From Veillonella caviae (GTDB lineage: Bacteria; Bacillota; Negativicutes; Veillonellales; Veillonellaceae), in contig NZ_RQUY01000014.1 of the NCBI RefSeq assembly GCF_003992125.1, forward strand, positions 1 through 49,140: a DNA stretch of 49,140 nt. Reading direction: 5' to 3'. Below are positions 1-7,811 of the stretch, one piece after another. Within the stretch, counting starts at the first letter, position 1, and each line of letters opens with the position of its first letter. The notes beneath the pieces are model-generated. The model was not told the origin of the DNA and made no database searches. It saw only the letters and a program-made list of their open reading frames with translations. The translations under genes were made by a program, and so were the position numbers.

Positions 1-6
1 AGATTA

Positions 7-50
7 AACCCTTATAACACTAGATATTTACTAGTATTACAAGGGTTTTT
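7..50 (+). terminator. Rho-independent terminator of a gene left of the window
   Basis: Arms at 7-23 and 31-47 pair over 17 positions with two mismatches on this strand, and a run of five T follows. In the minus-strand transcript both mismatches become G-U pairs, but the T-run there is poor. It most likely ends a plus-strand gene lying left of the window. Confidence 0.6.
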
Positions 51-85
51 ACACACACTTTTTGTCCTATAAGCCTAATTATAGA

Positions 86-126
86 CATATAAAAAGGCTG
101 TTCACCAGTGTGGTGAACAGCCTTTT
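86..126 (-). terminator. Terminator of metQ
   Basis: A perfect 15-bp stem (92-106 with 112-126, 5-nt loop) is followed on the minus strand by TTTTTATAT. It lies 15 nt downstream of the metQ stop codon, as expected for an intrinsic terminator. Confidence 0.85.
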
Positions 127-140
127 GCCTATTTTGCTGA

Positions 141-959
141 TTAGAATGCAGGAACAATAGTGCCGTTATATTTTTCTTGGATGAATTTTTTGATTTCATC
201 ACTACGAAGAGCAGCCATTAATTTTTGGATGCGTGGATCGTTTTCATTGCCTTTGAGAACGGTTACGATATTAACATATGGAGAATCATTAGATTCGATA
301 GCTAATGCATCTTTTGTTGGGTTGAGGTCAGCGCTCAATGCGTAGTTTGTATTGATTGCTGCTAATGCTACATCATCAAGGGAACGCGGTACTTGAGCTG
401 CTTCTAATTCTACGAATTGGTAGTTGTTAGGGTTAGTAGCGATGTCTTGTACAGTGGACAAAATGTTGTCATGATTTTTTAAGGTAATCAAACCTTCTTT
501 TTGTAATAAAATCAAAGCTCGACCACCGTTTGTTGGGTCATTAGGAATGGCAATTTTAGCGCCTTTAGGTAGATCTTTTAAATCTTTGATTTGGCGGGAA
601 TATAAGCCCATTGGTTCTAAGTGAACTGCACCAGCAGATACGAGTGGAAGATTATGTGTTTTGGCAAATTCGTCCATGTATGGAATATGTTGGAAGAAGT
701 TGGCATCAATTTCTTTGTCCCCTAATGCAAGGTTTGGCGTATTGTAATCAGTAAATTCAGTAATTTGTAAATCTACACCTTCTTTAGCAAGGATAGGTTT
801 TACTTGCTCTAAAATCTCAGCGTGAGGTACTGCAGTAGCACCAATTTTTAATACTTGTTTATCGCTTGTAGCAGTTTTATTGTTGTCGCTACCGCAACCA
901 GCGATTAATAAGGCGCCACCGAGTACTACAGTAGCTGCCAATGCTAAAAATTTGTTCAT
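141..959 (-). CDS. metQ: MetQ/NlpA family methionine-binding lipoprotein
   Basis: This is the substrate-binding protein of a MetNIQ-type methionine ABC importer, anchored outside the cytoplasmic membrane by a lipid. The 272-aa product has a signal peptide ending in a lipobox (LIAGC, Cys22), then the NlpA fold. Typical family segments are visible: KIGATAVPHAEIL near the mature N-terminus, FFQHIPYMDEF, and PNDPTNGGRALILLQ. The start is set by AAGGAG nine bases upstream of the ATG. A perfect terminator follows, so it appears monocistronic. Its presumed partners MetN and MetI lie 12 kb away on the other strand. The MetQ assignment is strong by family; substrate specificity (L-Met, D-Met or another amino acid) is inferred. 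Confidence 0.9.
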   Translation of the reverse strand: MNKFLALAATVVLGGALLIAGCGSDNNKTATSDKQVLKIGATAVPHAEILEQVKPILAKEGVDLQITEFTDYNTPNLALGDKEIDANFFQHIPYMDEFAKTHNLPLVSAGAVHLEPMGLYSRQIKDLKDLPKGAKIAIPNDPTNGGRALILLQKEGLITLKNHDNILSTVQDIATNPNNYQFVELEAAQVPRSLDDVALAAINTNYALSADLNPTKDALAIESNDSPYVNIVTVLKGNENDPRIQKLMAALRSDEIKKFIQEKYNGTIVPAF

Positions 960-983
960 ACAGACATTCTCCTTTTAAGGAAT

Positions 984-1012
984 ACTAGATTAAATTATTT
1001 ATGCTTATACTA
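984..1012 (-). promoter_or_regulatory. Candidate metQ promoter
   Basis: On the minus strand TTGCCA is followed after about 17 nt by TAGTAT, some 30 nt upstream of the metQ Shine-Dalgarno site. The match is moderate. I see no S-box (SAM-I riboswitch) sequence in the leader. Confidence 0.45.
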
Positions 1013-1055
1013 CTAAAATATGTCCTACTTGGCAAGAAGGTATTAGTAATTGTTA

Positions 1056-1076
1056 TCCATAGCTAAAAGCTATGGA
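1056..1076. repeat. Perfect inverted repeat upstream of metQ
   Basis: Nine-base arms TCCATAGCT / AGCTATGGA surround an AAA loop. No T-run follows on either strand, so it is not an obvious terminator. It sits upstream of the candidate metQ -35 element and could be an operator. Confidence 0.4.
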
Positions 1077-1170
1077 CGAAAAGAATCAATATGTAATTTT
1101 AGTTCATAGTTAGGATCCTATGGCTGGTAAGTTGTTACTATCTTTCAGTGGGAGATATGAGTGGAGTAAA

Positions 1171-2067
1171 TTATTTGCCAATAATGAGACCTATACTCCA
1201 TAGCAATTGATATAACATAGCAGCGGCTGCAGTAGTACTCATGGCACCATCTAATTTAAATTCATCAGTGTGAGCATAGAAGGTTGCAATGGTTTTGAAA
1301 GCGGGAATAGCTGCTAAGATAGCGATTAATGATGCAATAGGCAATGCGCCTACATAGATCCATGCAATAATCCAAAGGAAATTGAATAGATAGGATGTAC
1401 TCATGAGTCCGATAGCATGATTGCGTCCTAATACGATGGGTAATGTGCGACGGCCGTGGCTTTCATCATTACGAATATCACGGATATTGTTGGTGAGCAT
1501 AATGGAACCTACCAAGAGTGTGGCTGGAATAGCTGGAATTAATAGAGTCCATGATAATTCACGAGACCATGCGTAGCCAGTGATGAGGACGATGGCAAAA
1601 CCCATGGCGATGCCGGAGGCAATTTCACCAAAGGGGGTTCGAGAAATTGGCTTAGGACCACCAGAGTAGAGAAAGCTGATGAGAATGCAAATGAAACCTG
1701 CTGGGATATAGTACCACGTTATAGTAGCGGACAAATAGATGCCAATAAGGATGGGTATCGTCATGAGGATTTTAATCATTGTGATGATGAGCTCTGGTGT
1801 TACTGCGCCGCGCGTAATAGAGCCAGCGTTTCCGATTTTTTGCCCTGCATCGAGACCGGATTTAAAATCCTTGTATTCATTCCATAAATTGGCGATGATT
1901 TGGGCAGATACGACGGCGATAAAAATAAGGATAGTATGAAATATGGCAAGGCCTGTACCGTGTGGCGCTTCAAAGGCATAATAACTAAAGGCAGCACCTA
2001 GAATTGTAGGCCCTAAGGCGGCAGCTAATGTACGAGGTCGCGTTAAAGGTATAATTTCTTGTATCAT
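1171..2067 (-). CDS. menA: MenA, 1,4-dihydroxy-2-naphthoate prenyltransferase
   Basis: This is a membrane prenyltransferase of the UbiA superfamily that attaches the polyprenyl tail to DHNA, giving demethylmenaquinone. The 298-aa product starts MIQEIIPLTRPRTL, a typical MenA opening. The two Asp-rich Mg-prenyl-PP motifs are recognisable as NLWNEYKDFKSGLD (about residue 55) and NNIRDIRNDESHGRRTLP (about residue 185). Multiple hydrophobic helices follow. The frame is open further upstream, but 2067 matches the family start; that ATG overlaps the stop of a five-codon leader ORF that carries the Shine-Dalgarno. MenG, the next enzyme in the pathway, lies at 46998-47729. Confidence 0.9.
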   Translation of the reverse strand: MIQEIIPLTRPRTLAAALGPTILGAAFSYYAFEAPHGTGLAIFHTILIFIAVVSAQIIANLWNEYKDFKSGLDAGQKIGNAGSITRGAVTPELIITMIKILMTIPILIGIYLSATITWYYIPAGFICILISFLYSGGPKPISRTPFGEIASGIAMGFAIVLITGYAWSRELSWTLLIPAIPATLLVGSIMLTNNIRDIRNDESHGRRTLPIVLGRNHAIGLMSTSYLFNFLWIIAWIYVGALPIASLIAILAAIPAFKTIATFYAHTDEFKLDGAMSTTAAAAMLYQLLWSIGLIIGK

Positions 2068-2081
2068 AATGTGCGCAGCAT
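2064..2081 (-). other. Five-codon leader ORF coupled to menA
   Basis: On the minus strand GAAAGGAG is followed five bases later by ATG CTG CGC ACA TTA TGA (Met-Leu-Arg-Thr-Leu). Its TGA overlaps the menA ATG as ATGA. The best Shine-Dalgarno is therefore well placed for this mini-ORF but about 19 nt from menA, which suggests translational coupling. A GC-rich palindrome (GCGC..GCGC) in the same bases could instead fold and bring the site closer. Confidence 0.4.
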
Positions 2082-2224
2082 GCGCGCTCCTTTCTATAAT
2101 CTCAATATAGTATATCATGGGAATGAACAATATAGTATAATATTAGTGTTATTAAGTATTACATTAGGTCTTGTTATAGAAGCCTATGATAAGAGAAATA
2201 GATTTGTTTTCACGAGGTGACATT

Positions 2225-3169
2225 ATGAAAGTGTGGAATAAAAAAATGATGACCCTTGCATGTGCTACCTGCTTAACTGTTGGTATGGGTGCTGTAGTAT
2301 ATGCTGATACCGTAGATTTGGGGTATGACCAGACTGCTAATACTAGTGCTACAGTGAAAGCGGTGGCAATGGTTAAGGTGCCAACTCAAATGAATGAACG
2401 CACAGCGGAGCAAAATAAAATAGCAAAGGATGCTAATAAAGATGCTGTAGATACACTGAATTCAGTATCGACATTTTTATATAAGGTTCCTACTAAATAT
2501 AGTGGTAATGTTTATGATGGTTTTAGTTTGTATCAATTACAAGGTGAAAATCACTTAGGTTATCATAAGGCATATTTAATGAATATAGATGTATCCAAAG
2601 AATATATAAAACAGCGCATTGCTTATGAACAATCGGTATTGCAACAAGGTACTGAAGAGGTAAAAGCACAATTTAAACATGGTTTTTCATCTATTGGTAG
2701 TGAATATTCAAAAAGTATAGCTGAACAGGCCCTTAAAAACGTAAAGCCCTATACTTTATCTAGCGAAGAATTACATTCGAAAGTAGTCGACATTAATCGA
2801 GAGTTACCAAAAGCCTTATCTGATGTAACTGATGAAGCCCTACAACAAGGTACTGGTTTATCTGTAACAGAAAAACAAGAATTGGGAACTCTGTTGAAAC
2901 GTATTACGGCACCCATTACTATTAATGCTACACACATATCATATGCTCCAGTAAATACTCGATATGGTATGGCAGGTAAAGGTGTTATTCGCAGTAGTCT
3001 TGGCTATGATGGATTTATCTATCCTACTAGCTTGATTGGGTATTTAGTGCCAGCACAAGAGGGACTTATTTTACAAATATTGTTTACCGAAGATACTAGT
3101 TATGATTTCTGGAATACAGAATTAGATAGAATGAATCAAACTGTTGAGTACAAAGGAGCACAAAAATAA
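2225..3169 (+). CDS. Secreted hypothetical protein (paralogue of the next gene)
   Basis: I do not recognise a named family. The 314-aa product has a clear signal peptide (KKMM, hydrophobic core, cleavage near VVYA-D). The mature part is mixed alpha/beta and contains LYQLQG around residue 120. The same motif and a similar layout occur in the next gene, so the two look like diverged tandem paralogues. The start at 2225 is preferred over the upstream in-frame ATG because GAGGTGA precedes it and the signal peptide then begins at residue 1. Its stop overlaps the next start (TAATG), so the two are translated together. Export to the periplasm or cell surface is inferred. Confidence 0.75.
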   Translation: MKVWNKKMMTLACATCLTVGMGAVVYADTVDLGYDQTANTSATVKAVAMVKVPTQMNERTAEQNKIAKDANKDAVDTLNSVSTFLYKVPTKYSGNVYDGFSLYQLQGENHLGYHKAYLMNIDVSKEYIKQRIAYEQSVLQQGTEEVKAQFKHGFSSIGSEYSKSIAEQALKNVKPYTLSSEELHSKVVDINRELPKALSDVTDEALQQGTGLSVTEKQELGTLLKRITAPITINATHISYAPVNTRYGMAGKGVIRSSLGYDGFIYPTSLIGYLVPAQEGLILQILFTEDTSYDFWNTELDRMNQTVEYKGAQK

Positions 3170-3984
3170 TGAAATCCTTGAAAACTATAGTATGTACAGT
3201 ATGTCTTGTAGGTAGTGTGACTGCAGCAGGTTTTGCACAAAATATAAATACCGTTGCAGGTGTGGCTAGCGTACCGAATACTGTTAAGGTCGTAACTTTG
3301 TCTAATACATCTATTAAACCTATGTTGCATGATGCGGTTATCTATGAAGCCAAAAAGCCATCTAATCAATCGTATAAGATGCAACAAGGTGCTAAAGAAG
3401 CAATAGAAGCTATAGAGCAAATGGGGATAGCCTATGATTTGTATCAATTACAAGGGGCTGATGCGACAGGTGAAAAGGATGCTATCGTATTTGCCTTAGA
3501 TATGAAATCCACCATGGAGGTGATTAAGCTAGACGATGTAAAAGATCCTATGGCTTCTGTGGCGATGCAAATGTTAGAAAAAGGCGACTTGGACCCTATA
3601 ACAGAACAATTTATGCTAACGGCTGTAAATAGTCAATTACCAATAGGTGCGAAAACATTTGATTTAACTGAATCATTACCTAAAGAGATAGAAACAAAAT
3701 CACAAGCTATGTATCGTGCTATCGGTTCTGATTTAAACAATACTACTCAAATTACTGTACAAGATGTAAAGCCATTAACTAAAATACATGGTGCTACATA
3801 TAATACATACACTATATCGAGTCGTATTATTGGTAATACTGGCGGTACATTTAACCCCTATTATGCTAATGCTGCTGTAGTCATGAATCCAGCGCATCCT
3901 ACACTGTACTTAGCCATTACATCTGATGTGCAACGTACATATTTTGAACCTATTTTACATGAGTTTTATAAATCCATTAAATAA
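3169..3984 (+). CDS. Secreted hypothetical protein (paralogue of the previous gene)
   Basis: Family unrecognised. The product is 271 aa with an N-terminal signal peptide (MKSLKTIVCTVCLVGSV, cleavage near GFA-Q). It shares YDLYQLQG and a similar closing segment with the preceding protein, which suggests an old tandem duplication. The start overlaps the upstream stop by one base, and AAAGGAG lies just before it. No catalytic motif, lipobox or membrane segment beyond the signal is visible. I see no strong terminator before ridA. Confidence 0.75.
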   Translation: MKSLKTIVCTVCLVGSVTAAGFAQNINTVAGVASVPNTVKVVTLSNTSIKPMLHDAVIYEAKKPSNQSYKMQQGAKEAIEAIEQMGIAYDLYQLQGADATGEKDAIVFALDMKSTMEVIKLDDVKDPMASVAMQMLEKGDLDPITEQFMLTAVNSQLPIGAKTFDLTESLPKEIETKSQAMYRAIGSDLNNTTQITVQDVKPLTKIHGATYNTYTISSRIIGNTGGTFNPYYANAAVVMNPAHPTLYLAITSDVQRTYFEPILHEFYKSIK

Positions 3985-4052
3985 AATTTCGCCATATGAT
4001 ATACTATGCACATAGATAGTTATCAATTTGCATATAAGAAAAGGAGAATATT

Positions 4053-4424
4053 ATGAACACAATTCACACAGACAAAGCTCCAGCAGCAGTAGGTCCTTAT
4101 TCCCAAGCTAAAGTAGCCGGCGGTTTCTTGTTCGCATCTGGCCAAGTGCCATTGAATCCTGCTACAGGCACTGTTGTAGATGGGGATATTCAAGCGCAAA
4201 CTGAACAAGTATGCAAAAATATCGAAGCCGTCCTCACTGAAGCTGGCACTAGTTTTGACAAAGTAGTAAAAACAACTTGTTTCTTGGCGGACATTAACGA
4301 TTTTAAACCATTCAACGAAGTATACGCAAAATATTTCACATCTAAACCGGCTCGTTCTTGTGTAGCAGTAAAAGATCTTCCATTAGGTGTGTCTGTAGAA
4401 ATTGAGATTATTGCGGAAGTTTAA
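4053..4424 (+). CDS. ridA: RidA family enamine/imine deaminase
   Basis: RidA hydrolyses reactive enamine/imine intermediates such as 2-aminoacrylate, protecting PLP enzymes. The 123-aa product has full family length and its hallmarks: GPYSQAKVAGGFLFASGQ near the start, and RSCVAVKDLPLGVSVEIEIIA at the end with the conserved Arg that binds the substrate carboxylate. AAGGAG precedes the ATG. One base separates its stop from the next gene, a cysteine desulfidase-like enzyme whose family makes 2-aminoacrylate. The pairing of generator and scavenger is inferred from adjacency and known family chemistry. Confidence 0.93.
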   Translation: MNTIHTDKAPAAVGPYSQAKVAGGFLFASGQVPLNPATGTVVDGDIQAQTEQVCKNIEAVLTEAGTSFDKVVKTTCFLADINDFKPFNEVYAKYFTSKPARSCVAVKDLPLGVSVEIEIIAEV

Positions 4425-4425
4425 C

Positions 4426-5670
4426 ATGGATTATATTTCCTTATTACAAGCTGAAATGAAGCCCGCTTTTGGTTGTACAGAGCCTATTGCTCTAGCTTAT
4501 GCGGCAGCGAAGGCAGCATCTATTTTAGATGAATTTCCTAATCATATTCACGCTCGCTGTAGCGCAAATATTATTAAAAATGTAAAATCTGTAGTTATTC
4601 CTAATTCTGGTGGCCGCAAAGGTTTGGCAGCTGCTACTGTGCTCGGTGCTATTGTAGGTCATCCAGAACGAGAATTAGAGGTTTTGGAAGCCGCAACCGA
4701 TGAAGACCGCCGATGGCTCGGTAATCTGCTTGATGTCAATTTCTGTTCTGTAGAACTGGTGGAAGGTGTAGATAATCTATATATTGAGATTACCGCTGAA
4801 AGCGATGAACAGCGGGCAGTAGTTCGCATCGAAGGGGGCCATACTCACATTACCTATGTAGAATTAGACGGACAGGTTATTTACGCAGCAGATGCACTTA
4901 TTAAGCAATCTCAAGATACATGTCCTATGACATTTGAGAGTATCTATGCTTTTGCGAAAACGGGGGATGTTTCAGGCATCATTCCTCAAATTCAACAGCA
5001 AATCGCTTATAATTCGGCTATTTCTAATGAAGGTTTGAATAATGATTATGGTGCCAATATTGGTCAACTACTCCTTGTGGATGATGATAATCCGTCTTTT
5101 GAAACGAAATGCAAGGCTCGCGCTGCGGCAGGATCCGATGCACGTATGAGTGGATGTCCATTGCCTGTGGTTATCTGTTCTGGTAGTGGTAACCAAGGAC
5201 TTACCGTATCTATGCCGATTATTACAGCTGCAGAAGAATTGCAAAAGAGTGATGAAGAACTGTATCGGGCTCTTGTTTTTGCAAACTTGCTTACGCTGTA
5301 CGTGAAATCGGGGATTGGTAAACTGTCTGCTTATTGTGGTGTTGTGTCTGCTGGCATCGTTAGTGTGACTGGTATTGCCTTTTTGAAAGGTGAAAGCAAG
5401 GATATCATAGAACAAACTTTAGTTAATGGACTTGTTAGTCTATCTGGTATTGTTTGCGATGGAGCGAAACCATCTTGTGCTGGTAAAATCGCTATCTCTT
5501 TAGATGGTGCTTTTATGGGCTATAAGCAAGCTAAGATGAACAAAAGCTATGCTAAAGGCGATGGACTTGTAGCTATGAGTGTGGATGATACCATTAAAAG
5601 TATTGGCGTTGTTGCACAAGGTATGAAAGAAACAGATATAGTTATCTTAAACGAAATGTTAAAACACTAA
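4426..5670 (+). CDS. UPF0597 / L-cysteine desulfidase-like (SDH-alpha fold) enzyme
   Basis: Homologues (CyuA, YhaM) break L-cysteine into sulfide, ammonia and pyruvate with an oxygen-sensitive Fe-S cluster. The 414-aa product opens with MKPAFGCTEPIALAYAAAKA, the hallmark of the family. Later segments ARMSGCPLPVVICSGSGNQG (about residue 245) and VCDGAKPSCAGKIA (about 350) hold the conserved cysteines expected to ligate the cluster. The ATG at 4426 follows the ridA stop by one base. The upstream in-frame codons overlap ridA and are not family-like, so the shorter start is chosen. Alternative substrates such as serine or other beta-substituted amino acids are possible. Confidence 0.85.
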   Translation: MDYISLLQAEMKPAFGCTEPIALAYAAAKAASILDEFPNHIHARCSANIIKNVKSVVIPNSGGRKGLAAATVLGAIVGHPERELEVLEAATDEDRRWLGNLLDVNFCSVELVEGVDNLYIEITAESDEQRAVVRIEGGHTHITYVELDGQVIYAADALIKQSQDTCPMTFESIYAFAKTGDVSGIIPQIQQQIAYNSAISNEGLNNDYGANIGQLLLVDDDNPSFETKCKARAAAGSDARMSGCPLPVVICSGSGNQGLTVSMPIITAAEELQKSDEELYRALVFANLLTLYVKSGIGKLSAYCGVVSAGIVSVTGIAFLKGESKDIIEQTLVNGLVSLSGIVCDGAKPSCAGKIAISLDGAFMGYKQAKMNKSYAKGDGLVAMSVDDTIKSIGVVAQGMKETDIVILNEMLKH

Positions 5671-5733
5671 ATAGAATGAAATACATATGTGTCATTGACT
5701 AGGATGATAACTATAGTTTGCATGACATAAAAA

Positions 5734-5817
5734 GAAACCACCTTTACTGTGTTGCTAGTGGAGTGTTAGATGTATAGAAATCTAATACTCGAAAGCGTAC
5801 GGGGAAAGGTGGTTTTT
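5734..5817. terminator. Long branched hairpin between convergent genes
   Basis: An outer stem (AAACCACCTTT with AAAGGTGGTTT) encloses an inner 11-bp stem (GAGTGTTAGAT with ATCTAATACTC). TTTTT follows on the plus strand. It lies between convergent genes, so it probably works as a terminator, mainly for the plus strand. It is larger than a simple terminator. Confidence 0.6.
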
Positions 5818-5834
5818 ATGTATACATTTATATG

Positions 5835-7016
5835 CTATAAATCTTTTGGTGACTTTAAGAATAAAGATGCTATAAGCCCTAATGCTAAGAATGGAACTAA
5901 TGTAAGCATAGCCAATGGTAGGGAATATATATCAGCTAGGCGGCCTACGATAGGTGCTACGAGACCACCAATCGTTTGGCTTACGCCTAGTGTGATGCCG
6001 GAAGCAAAGCCAATGCTTTTAGCTAAATATGTTTGGCCTAATACGATAGTAGGACTGTAGCTGAGTGCCTTGGCAGCACCGATAATGATGAGTAAAAGGT
6101 ATCCTATGATGAGAGCTGCTGGCATTTGTGGTATGTAAGGGAGTGCGAACATAGCAGGCAACCACAACAATAAGGAAAAGCGAATGATTTTTACAGGACC
6201 ATATTTATCGCCTAGTAGGCCACCAATATAAGTCATGAAAATCCCTACGCTGAAGAAGACGGTAAGGGCAAAACTGCCTTGTTCGGGACTAGCACCTAAT
6301 TGTGATGTCCAAAATACAGGGATGAACGCATTAATAACGCGGAAATTAATGGATTGAGATAGGATGATAAGAAATAAAATGCCGAAATAGGACCAATAGT
6401 TTCGTAATGGCATCGCTATGGCTTCATCAGTATTGGTATTATGAATAGAACGTTCTAGGGTATTGGCATGGGCTACGATGCGAGGCATCAATATAAATAG
6501 AATGGTACACATAATAATGCCGACTATTGTGAAAGCTGATAAACCTTGTGGACCTATGGTATATGCAATGGCGCCTGCGAAAAGAGGGCCAAAGGCAAAG
6601 CCTGAACTACCGCCAATAGCAAAAGTCCCCATAGCTTTACCTTTTTTTCCACCGCCGAGGCGGTTCATAATTTTTGCCCCTTCTGGATGGAAAATAGATG
6701 AACCTACACCAGCTAAGGTAGCGCAAATAAGGAGGCTTTCATAAGAAGAAACAATGCCCATCATGCCCGTACTGCAGGCGGACAATAATACACCTAAGGC
6801 GATGAGCCGTGGTTGATTGAGTTTATCTGATATATAGCCCAGTAAAGGCTGTAATAAAGATGATAAGGCGGTATTCGCTAAAATGAGGAAACCTGCTTGT
6901 TCTAATGAAAGGCCATAAGTATAAATGAATAAGGGTAACAATGCAGGTAACACGCTTTGACAAGAGTCGTTTACCATGTGGGCTGCAGTGATTAAATAGG
7001 GGTATTGTTTATGCAT
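5835..7016 (-). CDS. fsr: MFS transporter, fosmidomycin-resistance (Fsr) type
   Basis: This is a proton-driven efflux permease of the major facilitator superfamily in the cytoplasmic membrane. The 393-aa product has about 12 hydrophobic segments. Fsr-like features include LLPLFIYTYGLSLEQAG in helix 1-2, GYISDKLNQPR in the first cytoplasmic loop, and GSSIFHPEGAKIMNRL with GGSSGFAFGPL in helices 4-5. The ATG at 7016 is chosen because AAGGTT lies nine bases upstream; earlier in-frame ATGs overlap the terminator that ends the tRNA-Ser unit. Real substrates are unknown; the family name reflects overexpression phenotypes. Confidence 0.85.
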   Translation of the reverse strand: MHKQYPYLITAAHMVNDSCQSVLPALLPLFIYTYGLSLEQAGFLILANTALSSLLQPLLGYISDKLNQPRLIALGVLLSACSTGMMGIVSSYESLLICATLAGVGSSIFHPEGAKIMNRLGGGKKGKAMGTFAIGGSSGFAFGPLFAGAIAYTIGPQGLSAFTIVGIIMCTILFILMPRIVAHANTLERSIHNTNTDEAIAMPLRNYWSYFGILFLIILSQSINFRVINAFIPVFWTSQLGASPEQGSFALTVFFSVGIFMTYIGGLLGDKYGPVKIIRFSLLLWLPAMFALPYIPQMPAALIIGYLLLIIIGAAKALSYSPTIVLGQTYLAKSIGFASGITLGVSQTIGGLVAPIVGRLADIYSLPLAMLTLVPFLALGLIASLFLKSPKDL

Positions 7017-7031
7017 GATGAATAACCTTGT

Positions 7032-7063
7032 TATAAAAAACACCTTGCATATGTACAAGGTGT
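7032..7063 (-). terminator. Terminator after tRNA-Ser
   Basis: An 8-bp stem (ACACCTTG / CAAGGTGT, 8-nt loop) is followed by TTTTTT on the minus strand. It ends the tadA/tRNA-Ser transcript just before the fsr start. Confidence 0.8.
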
Positions 7064-7100
7064 GGGGTGATTATATAAGATATAATAGTTTTGTTGATGA

Positions 7101-7191
7101 TGGCAGAGGAGGAGGGATTTGAACCCCCGCGCCGGTTGCCCGACCTACCGCATTTCGAGTGCGGACCCTTCAGCCTCTTGGGTACTCCTCC
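7101..7191 (-). tRNA. tRNA-Ser (anticodon CGA)
   Basis: This is a 91-nt class II tRNA with CCA encoded. The acceptor GGAGGAG pairs with CTCCTCT (one G-U). The anticodon stem CCGCA/TGCGG encloses loop CTCGAAA, giving anticodon CGA for UCG codons. A long variable arm and a T loop TTCAAAT are present. Its 5' half overlaps the last 47 nt of tadA on the same strand. Confidence 0.95.
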
Positions 7192-7645
7192 GTGATTTAC
7201 GACGCTCTTTAAAGAAATCTTTCATCAATTGGCTACATTCATCGGCGAGAATGCCTGCTTGTAATTGTGGTTCATGGTTTAATCCTGGATGGGATAGAAC
7301 ATTGAACAAAGATTCTACAGCGCCTCCTTTGTAATCGCTAGCACCATATACAACGCGGTCAATACGACTGTTGATTATGGCTCCGGCACACATCGGACAC
7401 GGTTCTATCGTAACATACAGGGTGCATCCAGTCAACCGCCAACGTTTTAGAGTGTCGCACGCTTCTCGGATGACGAGAACTTCTGCATGAGCTGTTGCAT
7501 CGTGATCCATTTCGCGGCGATTGTGATGGCGTGAAATAATCTTCCCCTCATGGACGAGGATTGCACCGATAGGAATTTCTCCTAAGGCATATGCTTTTTT
7601 CCCTTCTTCAATGGCTTGGCGCATAAAAAATTCGTCTGTTGTCAT
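7145..7645 (-). CDS. tadA: TadA, tRNA adenosine-34 deaminase
   Basis: TadA converts A34 to inosine in tRNA-Arg(ACG), widening decoding of CGN codons. The 166-aa product has the cytidine-deaminase-fold zinc site: HAE (His53, Glu55) and PCPMC (Cys83, Cys86). GAGAGGT precedes the ATG. The C-terminus is unusual: about the last 15 codons, including the TAG stop, lie inside the tRNA-Ser(CGA) gene, so the end of the protein is encoded by the tRNA 5' half. Cleavage by RNase P at the tRNA 5' end would remove the stop codon from the message. The core enzyme is complete well before the overlap. Confidence 0.93.
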   Translation of the reverse strand: MTTDEFFMRQAIEEGKKAYALGEIPIGAILVHEGKIISRHHNRREMDHDATAHAEVLVIREACDTLKRWRLTGCTLYVTIEPCPMCAGAIINSRIDRVVYGASDYKGGAVESLFNVLSHPGLNHEPQLQAGILADECSQLMKDFFKERRKSRRSTQEAEGSALEMR

Positions 7646-7811
7646 GGTTTACCTCTCATGTATAATATTTATATAAAGTCTATCATATACGCTATAGTTC
7701 GTCATCTGAATTTCTTTACGGAATTAAAGAACTACTTAAAATTTTGTATTGATGATGTATGTAACGTGTAAGGTAATCATATTTTTAGTAATAAAGTCAT
7801 AGGTGAGTATA

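Noticed and set aside
5068-5415. 115-codon frame on minus inside the cysteine desulfidase-like gene
   Set aside because: Lies fully inside a gene with clear family motifs; composition is His/Arg/Thr-rich and unlike a protein.
5770-6060. 96-codon plus-strand frame entering the fsr gene
   Set aside because: It starts inside the terminator structure and runs antisense to a conserved transporter.
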